A DNA stretch of 64,000 nucleotides from Streptomyces nigrescens. Lineage in GTDB: Bacteria; Actinomycetota; Actinomycetes; Streptomycetales; Streptomycetaceae. Shown one piece after another: positions 33,883 through 42,481 of this stretch. The stretch covers positions 2,542,001 through 2,606,000 of the forward strand of contig AP026073.1 of NCBI GenBank assembly GCA_024349765.1, written 5' to 3'. A program made the position numbers and the translations under genes. Each line of letters begins with the position of its first letter. Position 1 is the first letter of the stretch. The notes under the pieces are model-generated. The model ran no database searches, was not told the DNA's origin, and worked only from the letters and a program-made list of their open reading frames with translations.

Positions 33883-34848
33883 TCACAGGTTCCGCAGCGC
33901 GGGCAGCAGCTTGGTCTCCGCCCAGTCCAGGAACGGCTCCTGGTGGCCGCCGCCGATCTGCACCAGCGCGACCTCGGTGAAACCCGCGTCCACGTACGGG
34001 CGCACCGCCTCGACGAACCGGCCCACGTCGTCGCCGCACGGAATGGCCTCCGCGACGTCCTCGGGCGTGACGTACCGGGTGGCCCCGGCGAAGCCCTTCG
34101 GCCCCGGCAGTTCGGAGTTGACCTGCCAGCCGCCCAGCATCCAGCGGAACTGGTCGTGCGCCCGGGCGACGGCCGCGTCGCGGTCGGGGTCGTAGCAGAC
34201 CGGCAGCTGGCCGACCCGGGGTTTGCCGGTGCCGCCGTGCCGGTCGAAGGACGTCAGCAGCTCGGCCTCGGGCTCGGTGGCGATGACCAGGTCGCCCAGC
34301 CGGCCGGCGATCTCACAGGAGCGTTCGCCCGAGACGGCCACCCCGATCGGCGGCGGCTCGTCGGGCAGGTCCCACAGCCGGGCGTGCACCACGTCGAAGT
34401 GGGTGCCGTGGTGGGTGACCTCACCGCCGCCGAAGAGCCTGCGGATGATCTCGATCGCCTCGGCCAGCTTGTCCAGCCGTACGGGTGAGGCCGGCCAGCC
34501 GGCGCCCACCACGTGCTCGTTGAGGTTCTCGCCGGAGCCCAGCCCCAGCCGGAACCGGCCGCCGGAGAGCAGCTGCATGGTCGCGGCCTTCTGGGCGACG
34601 ACCGCGGGGTGGTAGCGGGTCGTCGGACAGGTCACGTAGGTCATCAGCGGGATGCGGCTGGTGGCCTGCGCCGCGGCGCCCAGCACGCTCCAGGCGTACG
34701 GGGCGTGGCCCTGCGAGTCCAGCCACGGGAAGTAGTGGTCGGAGGTCACCGAGAAGTCGAAGCCGGCGCGTTCGGCGCCGACGACATGACCGACCAGGGC
34801 CCGCGGGCCCGCCTGTTCGGTCATCATCGTGTATCCGATGTGCACCAT
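33883..34848 (-). CDS. F420-dependent LLM-class oxidoreductase (TIGR03557-like)
   Basis: 321 residues, TIM-barrel luciferase-like fold: HIGYTMMTEQAGPRALVGHV, AGFDFSVTSDHYFPWLDSQG, RYHPAVVAQKAATMQLLSGG and LGSGENLNEHVVG. This resembles the F420-dependent glucose-6-phosphate dehydrogenase subfamily. Electron carrier F420 is common in Streptomyces. Encoded immediately before phosphoketolase, which suggests a link with sugar phosphates, but the substrate is inferred from family only. AAGGTG before the ATG. Confidence 0.85.
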   Translation of the reverse strand: MVHIGYTMMTEQAGPRALVGHVVGAERAGFDFSVTSDHYFPWLDSQGHAPYAWSVLGAAAQATSRIPLMTYVTCPTTRYHPAVVAQKAATMQLLSGGRFRLGLGSGENLNEHVVGAGWPASPVRLDKLAEAIEIIRRLFGGGEVTHHGTHFDVVHARLWDLPDEPPPIGVAVSGERSCEIAGRLGDLVIATEPEAELLTSFDRHGGTGKPRVGQLPVCYDPDRDAAVARAHDQFRWMLGGWQVNSELPGPKGFAGATRYVTPEDVAEAIPCGDDVGRFVEAVRPYVDAGFTEVALVQIGGGHQEPFLDWAETKLLPALRNL

Positions 34849-34909
34849 TCAACACACCTTGCTGTGGCGAAACGGGGCCGGCAACCGGGGCGGGACCAAG
34901 GTGGCCGCC

Positions 34910-35095
34910 TCAGTCGGGCGGCTCGGGCGCGGGATGCTCTCCCGGCTCCGCCCCGGGCGGCTCGGCGGGCGCGGTGCCCGGCTCCTCCGGCTCGGGTGCC
35001 GGCTCGGCCGGCACCGGGTCGCGCGGCAGCGGCTCCGGTTCGCTCGGTACGGGCCCCGGACCCTTCGGCTCGGGCTCAGTGCTCAAAACGGTCAT
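34910..35095 (-). CDS. Putative small Pro/Glu-rich peptide
   Basis: 61 residues: MTVLSTEPEPKGPGPVPSEP and onwards as Pro, Glu, Ala units to APEPPD. ATG 35095 has AAGGAG seven bases upstream. No domain; probably disordered. It resembles the protein at 24015-24323 in composition and also follows a SigB-like promoter candidate (35133-35158). Real translation is likely from the ribosome site, but not certain. Confidence 0.55.
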   Translation of the reverse strand: MTVLSTEPEPKGPGPVPSEPEPLPRDPVPAEPAPEPEEPGTAPAEPPGAEPGEHPAPEPPD

Positions 35096-35132
35096 GGCGC
35101 TCTCCTTCCTCTCCATCCTGCGTCCCATGCGG

Positions 35133-35158
35133 GTACTCGGCCCGTTCGGGGCGGAAAC
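35133..35158 (-). promoter_or_regulatory. Weak SigB-like promoter candidate
   Basis: Minus strand GTTT (35158-35155), 16 bases, GAGTAC (35138-35133), one base off GGGTAC. It would start about 30 bases before the small Pro/Glu-rich gene. Weaker than the candidates at 24450 and 31333. Confidence 0.3.
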
Positions 35159-35167
35159 CTCGTCCGC

Positions 35168-35213
35168 AGGGAAAAGGGAGAAAGGGGAAAGGGGGAGGGA
35201 GGGGGAGGGGGAA
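35168..35213 (+). other. 46-base homopurine tract with G-quadruplex potential
   Basis: An unbroken run of A and G on the plus strand with at least six runs of three or more G (for example 35169-35171, 35176-35178, 35184-35187, 35191-35195). It lies in the 165-base gap between the nitrate reductase stop (35261) and the small gene at 35095, where no gene is visible. Confidence 0.6.
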
Positions 35214-35260
35214 CGCGGGGCCGTGCGGGGCTCGGCCTTCCGGGTGGGGCGGCCCGGCCG

Positions 35261-38200
35261 TCAGTACACGTCCCGCACGTACCGCTTCTCGGCCGCGAGC
35301 TGTTTGACGTACCCGGTGGCGGCCTCCTCGGTCAGGCCGCCGTGGGCCACCGCGATCTCGCGGAGCGCGCGGTCGACGTCCTTGGCCATCCGCGAGGCGT
35401 CGCCGCACACGTAGAAGTGCGCACCGTCCTGCAGCCAGGACCACAGCTGGGCGCCGTGTTCGCGCATCCGGTCCTGGACGTAGACCTTGGCGCGCTGATC
35501 GCGGGAGAAGGCGGTGTCCAGCCGGGTGAGCAGCCCGTCGTGGTGCAGCCGGCCGAGCTCCTCCTCGTAGTAGAAGTCCGTGGCGCGGCGCTGCTCGCCG
35601 AAGAACAGCCAGTTGGGGGCGCGGTGGCCACGGGCCCGCCGCTCGTCGAGGAAGCCGAGGAAGGGCGCGACGCCGGTGCCGGGCCCGACCATCACCATCG
35701 GCGTGGCCGGGTCGGCCGGTGGCCGGAAGTGCGCGCTGCGCCGCACGAAGATCTCCACCGGGCTGCCGGGCTCGGCATCCGCCAGGAACGCGGAGGCCAC
35801 GCCCTTGCGCGGGCGGCCCTGCCGGTTCTCGTAGCGCACCACGGAGACCGTCAGCCGGAGGAGCGCGGGATCGGTCAGCGGGCTCGACGATATGGAGTAC
35901 AGCCGCGGCCGCAGGCGGGGGAGGAGCGCGGCCCACTCCTGCGCGTCCGCCCGCACCCGGTGCTCGGCCACCACGTCGACGGCCTGCCGGCTCCAGGCCC
36001 ACCGGTCCAGCTCGCCCTTGTTGCCGGGCCGCAGCAGTTTCCTGAGCGTCCGGTCCCCGGTCTGTTCGGCGGCCAGCCGGAGCAGCGCGGGGGTGATCCG
36101 GGTGATGTCGAGGCAGCGGTGCAGCGCCTCGCCGAACGGCACCGTGCCCGCCCCGTCGAGGTCGACCGGAGCCGCCGGGTCCAGACCGGTCAGATCCAGC
36201 CACTCGGTGACCAGCTCCGGGCAGTTCAGCGGCTGCACCCCGAGCGCGTCACCGGCCTCGTACGCCAGCGGCACCCCGTCGGCGTCCCGGGTGTCGAAGG
36301 TGAACCGGCGCACCTCCTTGGTGGCGCCGTCCCGGCTGAGCAGATCGTTGCCGACGAGCCGGGCGGTGACGGTCGGGTCCTTGGCGGGGGCGGAGGGGGT
36401 GGCTGCGGCCGGCGGCGCCGCGGTGTGCCCGTCGGCCACCGGCTCCGCCGTTCCGCCCTCCTCCAGCGCCCGCAGCACCTGGTCGAGCCACTGCCCGGCC
36501 GGCTGCGCGTAGTCCGGCTCGCAGTCCGTGCGCGGCGCCAGCCGGACCGCACCCAGCTCCGCCAGCCGGGCGTCCAGCCGCCGCCCGTGACCGCAGAAGT
36601 CGTCGTACGAGGAGTCGCCCAGCGCCAGGACCGAGTAGCGCAGGCCCTCCAGTCGCGGGGTGTCCGGCGCGTTGAGCGTGTCCCAGAAGCCGGAGCCGTT
36701 GTCGGGGGCCTCGCCGTCGCCGAAGGTGCTGGTCACGATGAGCAGGTCCGCGGTGCGCGGCAGGGTGGCCGGGGTGCTGTCGGCCATGCTCACCAGCGTC
36801 GCCTCCCGTCCGCTGCCCTTGAGCCGGCGGGCGGCGTCCGCGGCGACCTCCTCCGCGTTGCCGGTCTGCGAGGCCCACAGCACGATCACCGTACGGGCAA
36901 CGGAACTTGACGATCCGTCAGTCGCGTCGGCCGGGTCGCCCTGCGCCGCCGTCCCGGTCCGCTCGTCCTCCGCCCGCGAGAACATCCCGGCCAGCACGCC
37001 GTTCACCCACAGCGCGGTGTCCGCGCCGAACGGCGCCTGGGCGGGCAGCACCGGCGTACCGCCGGACGGGCGGGACGCCAGCCCGGTGAGGAAGCCGGAC
37101 AGATAGCGTCGCTCGTGCTCGGCCAGGGCCGGCGGGGCGGGGTCGGTCAGCCGGAAGAGGTCGGTCAGGACCGCCACCGCGCCCGACGCCCCGCCCCCTC
37201 CCGGACCGCCCGCCGGACCGTCCCCCGTCCGGTCCGCCGGGCCGCCCGTCTCCGCGTCCGGCCGCTCCGCCGCGCCCGGGAGCGCCGCGCTCTCCGGGCG
37301 GCCGGCGCCTCCCGGCACCCTGGTCAGCGCGACCGCACACGCCTTGAACTCGGGCTGGAAGGAGACCGGGTCGACCGCGTCATGGGTCACGGCGTTGACG
37401 CTGAGGTACTCGCCGAACAGGTCGTTCCAGTGGAACGGGGCGAAGCAGTTCCCCGGCCGCACCCGGTCGGTCACCACGGCCGGCAGCACCGCCCGCCCGC
37501 GCCGCGAGGCGACCTCCAGCGCATCGCCCTCCTCGACGCCGAGCCGCTCGGCGTCCTGCGGATGGAGCTCCACGAACGGCCCCGGGTTCAGCTTGCCCAG
37601 CTTGGCGACCTTGCCGGTCTTGGTCAGGGTGTGCCACTGGTGCGGCAGCCGGCCGGTGTTGAGCAGGTACGGGAAGTCGTCGTCGGGCAGCTCGGCGGCC
37701 GGCAGATGCGGACGGGCGAAGAACGCGGCCCGCCCGCTGGCCGTGGGGAAGACCAGCCGGGGGCGGCTGCCGTCCGGCCGTACGACCGGCTCCCGGCCGG
37801 CCCCGTCGTTCAGATAGCGCACCGGGTTGCGGTCCGGCCCGTCGGCGGCCGCGCTCGGCCACTGCACGGGCGTCTCGCGCAGCCGCGGATAGCTCACCCC
37901 GCTCAGGTCGTACCCGGTCCGCGGGTTGCCCGCCCGCTTGAGCTCCTCGAATATCTCCTCCGCGCTGTCGTAGGAGAAGGCATCCGCATAGCCCATCTCG
38001 CAGGCGATCCGCGCGATGATCCGCCAGTCCGGCCAGGCGTCGCCGGGCGGGTCGGCGGCCCGGCCCACCAGCGTCAGATTGCGCTCCGAATTGACCATCA
38101 CGCCCTCGGACTCGGACCACATGGCGGCCGGCAGCACCACATCGGCGTACGCGGTGGTCTCGGTCTCCGCGAAGGCGTCCTGCGCCACGACGAACTCCGC

Positions 38201-39505
38201 GGCCTCCAGGCCCTCGATGACGGTGCGGCGGTTGGCGACCGAGGCGACCGGGTTGGTGCAGATGATCCAGCAGGCCCTGATGTCCCCGTCCGTCATCCGC
38301 CGGAACATCTCGACGGTGCCCTGGCCGCCGTCGTCCGCCCGCAGCGTCCCCGGTGCCAGCCCCCACAGCTCCTCGGTGAACGCGCGGTCCTCGGCGACCA
38401 GCGCCGACCGCTGACCGGGCAGCCCCGGGCCCATGTAGCCCATCTCCCGGCCGCCCATCGCGTTGGGCTGGCCGGTCAGCGAGAACGGGCCGCTGCCCGG
38501 GCGGCAGATCGCGCCGGTGGCCAGGTGCAGGTTGATCAGCGCGTTGGTGTTCCAGGTGCCGTGGGTGCTCTGGTTCAGCCCCATCGTCCAGCAGCTGGTC
38601 CACTCGCCCGCCGCGCCGATCCACTCGGCGGCCCGGCGCAGCTCCGCCTCCGGGATCCCGGTGATCTCGGCGACCTTCGCGGGCGGGTAGTCCTGGAGGA
38701 AGGCGGGCATCGCCTCCCACCCCTCGGTGTGCCCCTCGATGAACTCCTCGTCGAGGTCACCGTTCTCCACCAGCAGGTGCAGCAGCCCGTTCAGCAGCGC
38801 CAGGTCCGTGCCGGGCGCGATCTGCAGGAAGAGGTCGGCCTTGGCCGCGGTGGCGGTGCGCCGGGGATCGACCACGATCAGCTTGGCGCCGGCCTTGACC
38901 CGTTCCAGCAGCCGCAGGAAGAGGACCGGATGGCAGTCGGCCATGTTGGAGCCGATGACGAGGAAGACGTCGGCGCGGTCGAGGTCCTCGTAGGATCCGG
39001 GCGGGCCGTCCGCGCCCAGCGACAGCTTGTAGCCGCTGCCCGCACTGGCCATGCACAGCCGGGAGTTGGACTCGATGTGGGTGGTGCGGATGAACCCCTT
39101 GGCGAGCTTGTTCGCCAGGTACTGCGCCTCCAGCGTCATCTGCCCCGAGACGTAGAGCGCGAGGGCGTCCGGGCCGTGCGCGTCGACGATCTCGCGCAGC
39201 CGGGCGGCGGTCTGCTTGATCGCGGTGTCCATGGCGGTGGGCACCGCCTCGTCGCCCCGGTCGCCGCGGACCAGGGCGCCGGTCAGCCGGCCGGGCGCGG
39301 TGAGCAGTTCGGCGCTGGTCGCGCCCTTGGTGCAGAGCCGGCCGTGGTTCGCCGGATGGGCCTTGTCCCCACTCGCCCGGCGCACGGTCCGCCGGCCGTC
39401 CCCGTCCGTCGCGACCTCCAGCACGATCCCGCAGCCGACACCGCAGTACTGGCACGCCGTGCGCACCTGCGTGAGGCGCTCTGCCGGTGTTTCCGCTGCG
39501 GTCAC
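35261..39505 (-). CDS. Assimilatory nitrate reductase fused to CysJ-type flavoprotein reductase
   Basis: 1414 residues. 1-700 is a molybdopterin oxidoreductase with 4Fe-4S ligands Cys18, 21, 25 and 58 (CQYCGVGC). About 700-790 is the molybdopterin-dinucleotide domain. After an acidic/Pro linker, 880-1030 is a flavodoxin ([34 protein letters not shown]). From 1080 there is an FAD-binding and NADPH-binding reductase ([38 protein letters not shown]). The chain carries its own NADPH-to-nitrate electron path. GTG 39505 has AAGGGGA. A CACGTG-type palindrome lies 60 bases upstream. No nitrite reductase or transporter gene is in the window. Confidence 0.92.
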   Translation of the reverse strand: MTAAETPAERLTQVRTACQYCGVGCGIVLEVATDGDGRRTVRRASGDKAHPANHGRLCTKGATSAELLTAPGRLTGALVRGDRGDEAVPTAMDTAIKQTAARLREIVDAHGPDALALYVSGQMTLEAQYLANKLAKGFIRTTHIESNSRLCMASAGSGYKLSLGADGPPGSYEDLDRADVFLVIGSNMADCHPVLFLRLLERVKAGAKLIVVDPRRTATAAKADLFLQIAPGTDLALLNGLLHLLVENGDLDEEFIEGHTEGWEAMPAFLQDYPPAKVAEITGIPEAELRRAAEWIGAAGEWTSCWTMGLNQSTHGTWNTNALINLHLATGAICRPGSGPFSLTGQPNAMGGREMGYMGPGLPGQRSALVAEDRAFTEELWGLAPGTLRADDGGQGTVEMFRRMTDGDIRACWIICTNPVASVANRRTVIEGLEAAEFVVAQDAFAETETTAYADVVLPAAMWSESEGVMVNSERNLTLVGRAADPPGDAWPDWRIIARIACEMGYADAFSYDSAEEIFEELKRAGNPRTGYDLSGVSYPRLRETPVQWPSAAADGPDRNPVRYLNDGAGREPVVRPDGSRPRLVFPTASGRAAFFARPHLPAAELPDDDFPYLLNTGRLPHQWHTLTKTGKVAKLGKLNPGPFVELHPQDAERLGVEEGDALEVASRRGRAVLPAVVTDRVRPGNCFAPFHWNDLFGEYLSVNAVTHDAVDPVSFQPEFKACAVALTRVPGGAGRPESAALPGAAERPDAETGGPADRTGDGPAGGPGGGGASGAVAVLTDLFRLTDPAPPALAEHERRYLSGFLTGLASRPSGGTPVLPAQAPFGADTALWVNGVLAGMFSRAEDERTGTAAQGDPADATDGSSSSVARTVIVLWASQTGNAEEVAADAARRLKGSGREATLVSMADSTPATLPRTADLLIVTSTFGDGEAPDNGSGFWDTLNAPDTPRLEGLRYSVLALGDSSYDDFCGHGRRLDARLAELGAVRLAPRTDCEPDYAQPAGQWLDQVLRALEEGGTAEPVADGHTAAPPAAATPSAPAKDPTVTARLVGNDLLSRDGATKEVRRFTFDTRDADGVPLAYEAGDALGVQPLNCPELVTEWLDLTGLDPAAPVDLDGAGTVPFGEALHRCLDITRITPALLRLAAEQTGDRTLRKLLRPGNKGELDRWAWSRQAVDVVAEHRVRADAQEWAALLPRLRPRLYSISSSPLTDPALLRLTVSVVRYENRQGRPRKGVASAFLADAEPGSPVEIFVRRSAHFRPPADPATPMVMVGPGTGVAPFLGFLDERRARGHRAPNWLFFGEQRRATDFYYEEELGRLHHDGLLTRLDTAFSRDQRAKVYVQDRMREHGAQLWSWLQDGAHFYVCGDASRMAKDVDRALREIAVAHGGLTEEAATGYVKQLAAEKRYVRDVY

Positions 39506-39561
39506 GGACGGTCCCCTTCGTGGTCGGAAGCTGGGCACCGACCCTACGGAGGGCCCGTTAA

Positions 39562-39578
39562 CCACGTGTCACACGTGG
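39562..39578. promoter_or_regulatory. Perfect palindrome CCACGTGTCACACGTGG
   Basis: Eight-base arms around one central base, in the divergent region between the nitrate reductase (start 39505) and the monooxygenase (start 39719). It resembles a TetR/bHLH-like symmetric operator; the binding factor is unknown. I saw no adequate GlnR box beside it. Confidence 0.5.
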
Positions 39579-39718
39579 CGATCATCCGTCGTTACGGCGA
39601 CCACACACCCGCACCCGGGGCCGCGTGAGGCTGCGTCCGGGAGATCCGCATCGAAGGTGCAGCAACACGAAAAGTGAAGTCGTTGTACTTTCGAATCGGA
39701 TGTGCTTTTCTGGGTTCC

Positions 39719-40873
39719 ATGCTTCCCACCACCCCTCCCCGCATCGCGATCATCGGAGCCGGCCCCGGCGGGCTGACCTGCGCCCGGGTGCTCCAGCGGC
39801 ACGGCCTGCCGGTCACCGTCCTCGACCGGGACGCCTCCGCCGGGGCCCGCCCGCAGGGCGGCACCCTGGACCTGCACCCCGCCACCGGCCAGGCGGCGCT
39901 GCGCGCGGCCGGTCTGTACGAGGAGTTCGCCGCCCTGGCCCGCCCCGAAGGGCAGGAGATGCGGCTCTACGGCCGCGACGCCACCCTGCTCTTCCGGCAC
40001 GCCCCGGCCGCGGACGCGACCGAGCGCCCCGAGATCGACCGAGGGCAGTTGCGCCGGCTGCTGCTGGACTCCCTCACGCCCGGCACCGTCCGCTGGGGCC
40101 ACTACCTGCGCGCCCTGCACCCGTTGGGCGACGGCCGGCACAAGGCGGAATTCGACGACGGCCACACCGAGGAGTTCGACCTGGTCATCGGCGCCGACGG
40201 CGCCTGGTCGCGGGTCCGCCCGCTGCTCTCCGACGCCACCCCGCACTACTCCGGCGTCACCTTCGTCGAGTTCTCCCTCGACGACGCCGACGCCCGCCAC
40301 CCCGCGCTCGCCCGGCTGGTGGGCGGCGGCAGCATGATGGCGTCCGCCGCCGACCGGGCGCTGATCGTCCAGCGCAACAGCCACGCCCACCTCCGCGGCT
40401 ACGCCGCCTTCCGCGGCTCGGAGGACTGGGCCCTGGAGGCCGGGCTGACGATGACGGACACCGAGGCGGTACGGGCCGCGCTGCTCGGCCGGTTCGCCGG
40501 CTGGGACGACCGGCTGCTGGCGCTGCTGACGGACAACGACGGCGGATTCGTCAACCGGCCGCTGTTCGCCCTGCCGGTGCCGCACACCTGGGCGCACACC
40601 CCCGGCGTGACGCTGCTCGGCGACGCGGCCCACCTGATGACGCCGTTCTCCGGCATGGGCGCCAACCTCGCCATGCTCGACGGCAGCGAACTCGCCCTGG
40701 CCCTCGTCGAACACGCCGACCGGGACGCGGCGCTGCGCGCCTACGAGGCCGTGCTGCTGCCCCGTTCCGCCGACGCCGCCGAGGGGGCCGCCCGCGGCCT
40801 GGCCAACGCCCTCGCCCCGGACGCCCCGGAGGGCACGCTGCGCCACCTGCGGCGGACGACCCGGAACGGGTAG
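39719..40873 (+). CDS. FAD-dependent monooxygenase (TetX-like)
   Basis: 384 residues of the class A flavoprotein monooxygenase family: IAIIGAGPGGLTCARVLQRH (7-26), DG-type motif LVIGADGAWSRVRPLL and the FAD motif GVTLLGDAAHLMTPFSGMGA. This is the pattern of tetracycline-inactivating TetX-like proteins, but the family hydroxylates many aromatic or cyclic substrates. ATG 39719 gives the usual N-terminus; GTG 39674 is in frame. Neither start has a clear ribosome site. It is divergent from nitrate reductase, and the VOC gene follows after 107 bases. Confidence 0.87.
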   Translation: MLPTTPPRIAIIGAGPGGLTCARVLQRHGLPVTVLDRDASAGARPQGGTLDLHPATGQAALRAAGLYEEFAALARPEGQEMRLYGRDATLLFRHAPAADATERPEIDRGQLRRLLLDSLTPGTVRWGHYLRALHPLGDGRHKAEFDDGHTEEFDLVIGADGAWSRVRPLLSDATPHYSGVTFVEFSLDDADARHPALARLVGGGSMMASAADRALIVQRNSHAHLRGYAAFRGSEDWALEAGLTMTDTEAVRAALLGRFAGWDDRLLALLTDNDGGFVNRPLFALPVPHTWAHTPGVTLLGDAAHLMTPFSGMGANLAMLDGSELALALVEHADRDAALRAYEAVLLPRSADAAEGAARGLANALAPDAPEGTLRHLRRTTRNG

Positions 40874-40979
40874 CGGCCCGACACCCGGTGCGCCGAGCTC
40901 CGGTTGCGGCCCCCGCGCGCCCGTCGGACGATCGGCAGCGTACGGACAGCGACGGCACCGCACGGAGACGGAACCCACC

Positions 40980-41744
40980 GTGAAGATCACCGAGCCCACC
41001 CCCGGCGCGCCCTGCTGGGTGGAGCTGGGCACCTCGGACGTCGACGCCGCCGCGGTGTACTACCGCGAGGTCTTCGGCTGGCGCGCGGAGACCGACCCGC
41101 GCCCGGAGGCCGGCGGTTACACCGTCTTCCACCTGGGCGCCGCGCCGGTCGCCGCGGTGACGCCGCTGTACGCCCCCGGCCAGCCGACCGCCTGGACCGT
41201 CTCGTTCGCGACCCGGGGCGCCGATGCGCTGGCCGCGGCGGTCACCGAGGCCGGCGGGCGGCAGGTGATGGCGCCGATGGACGTCTTCCAACAGGGCCGC
41301 TTCGCGGTGCTGGCGGACCCGGAGGGCGCGGTGTTCTCGGTATGGCAGGCCCGGGACTTCCCCGGCGCGGCGCTGCTCAACGCACCCGGTTCGCTGGGCT
41401 GGGTCGAGCTCGCCACCCGCGACGAGGAGGCCGCCAAGCACTTCTACACCCGGGTCTTCGGCTGGACCGTGGGCACCCACGAGGACTATCCGCAGTGGGG
41501 GATCGGCGGCGCCGACTTCGGCGGGCTGAGCGCGCTGGACGAGTTCTACCCGGACGACGTCCGGGCGCACTGGCTGCCGTACTTCGCCGTCGCCGACGTG
41601 GACGACACCGCGGCCCGGGCCGCGGAGTCCGGCGGCATGCTGCTGGTGCCTCCCACGGACGTCCCCGAGGGCCCGCGGATCGCGGTGGTCCGGGACCCGC
41701 AGGGGGCCTCCTTCGGTATCCACCGCGTGGGCACCGAAGGCTGA
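40980..41744 (+). CDS. VOC-family protein with two glyoxalase-like domains
   Basis: 254 residues in two similar halves. Half one begins PGAPCWVELGTSDVDAAAVY with FGW and ends GAVFSVWQAR; half two begins LGWVELATRDEEAAKHFYTR and ends DPQGASFGI. The fold binds a divalent metal in glyoxalases and dioxygenases, but the catalytic role is unknown. Clearly paralogous to the protein at 54141-54941. GTG start, with GGAGACGG 13 bases before it. Confidence 0.88.
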   Translation: MKITEPTPGAPCWVELGTSDVDAAAVYYREVFGWRAETDPRPEAGGYTVFHLGAAPVAAVTPLYAPGQPTAWTVSFATRGADALAAAVTEAGGRQVMAPMDVFQQGRFAVLADPEGAVFSVWQARDFPGAALLNAPGSLGWVELATRDEEAAKHFYTRVFGWTVGTHEDYPQWGIGGADFGGLSALDEFYPDDVRAHWLPYFAVADVDDTAARAAESGGMLLVPPTDVPEGPRIAVVRDPQGASFGIHRVGTEG

Positions 41745-41858
41745 CCGTCACACGATCGGCGGCCTGTTCGTCGTTTCACCACATTTCTGGGGTGATTTGC
41801 GCGTAATGTCCACTTCGCACCAATGGGTGGCATCGCGCGTCAAGAACAGGAGACCCTC

Positions 41859-42284
41859 ATGTCCACGACCGAATTCCTCGCGGTCCGCGGCAGAAAGCTC
41901 GCCGCCGGCGCGGGCGCACTGACCACGGCTGTCGCCCTCGGAGCGACGCTGTCCGCCATGACCCCGGCCCAGGCGGCGCCCGCCCCGACCGCCAAACCGT
42001 ACGGTGTCGTCACCACCAAGATGGGGCTGAGTGAGCGTCAGTACCCCAGCACCGATGCCTCGGTGAAGGGCTTCCTCCGGCACCGCGCCCAGGTCACCCT
42101 GGTGTGCAAGGTGCGCACCCAGCCGGTCGGCGGCAACAGCGTCTGGTACCTGACCGGCGAGGGGCGCGGGACCTGGGTCGCGGCGAAGTACGTGACCAAC
42201 ACCGGCAACGTCAAGTACTGCAAGGAAGTGCAGCGCAGCCGGATGGCGCCCCACAACAACGCGGCCAAGCACGCCGTGGGCTGA
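41859..42284 (+). CDS. Secreted SH3-like protein
   Basis: 141 residues. An Arg/Lys head and hydrophobic core AAGAGALTTAVALGATLSAM with a cut near AQA-AP make a signal peptide (about 1-36). The mature part contains a bacterial SH3-like domain (GVVTTKMGLSERQYPSTDAS, VWYLTGEGRGTWVAAKYVTN) with two cysteines (CKVRT, YCKEV) that can form a disulphide. Likely an envelope-binding or extracellular peptide. ATG 41859 has AGGAG upstream, better than the in-frame start at 41823. Confidence 0.85.
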   Translation: MSTTEFLAVRGRKLAAGAGALTTAVALGATLSAMTPAQAAPAPTAKPYGVVTTKMGLSERQYPSTDASVKGFLRHRAQVTLVCKVRTQPVGGNSVWYLTGEGRGTWVAAKYVTNTGNVKYCKEVQRSRMAPHNNAAKHAVG

Positions 42285-42299
42285 TGGCGCCCGGCACCC

Positions 42300-42337
42300 A
42301 GGCCCGGTCCGGTACCCGAAGGTGCCGCACCGGGCCT
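42300..42337 (+). terminator. Hairpin after the secreted SH3 gene
   Basis: AGGCCCGGT (42300-42308) pairs with ACCGGGCCT (42329-42337); an inner CGGTACC/GGTGCCG nearly continues the stem. It lies 15 bases after the stop and 41 bases before the KstR-like site of the next gene. Confidence 0.7.
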
Positions 42338-42377
42338 TCGTGCGCCCGTCCGGCGGGGCCGCGCTCTTCCGTATTAC

Positions 42378-42391
42378 TGGAACAAGTTCTA
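42378..42391. promoter_or_regulatory. KstR-consensus operator before the acyl-CoA dehydrogenase
   Basis: TGGAACAAGTTCTA matches the KstR consensus T-N2-AAC-N2-GTT-N2-A at every fixed position and has the symmetric GAAC/GTTC centre. KstR is a TetR repressor of cholesterol catabolism in mycobacteria and Rhodococcus. It stands about 90 bases before the FadE-type gene. No kstR gene is in the window. Confidence 0.65.
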
Positions 42392-42481
42392 CTCTGCCCC
42401 CCGATCCGTGAACCGACGACCCGTCAGAAACACGTGGCCGCCGGCCGGACGACCCGGACGACCGGACGATCTGGAGGGGCC

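Noticed and set aside
31015-34488. 1157-codon plus-strand frame opposite mrp, phosphoketolase and F420 genes
   Set aside because: Antisense shadow: the minus-strand genes have clear family motifs, while this one does not.
37115-39628. 837-codon frame opposite the nitrate reductase
   Set aside because: Same reason; His/Gly/Pro-rich low-complexity text.
39579-39673. Possible GlnR box before nitrate reductase
   Set aside because: Only scattered GTNAC halves are visible, without the paired GAAAC spacing.
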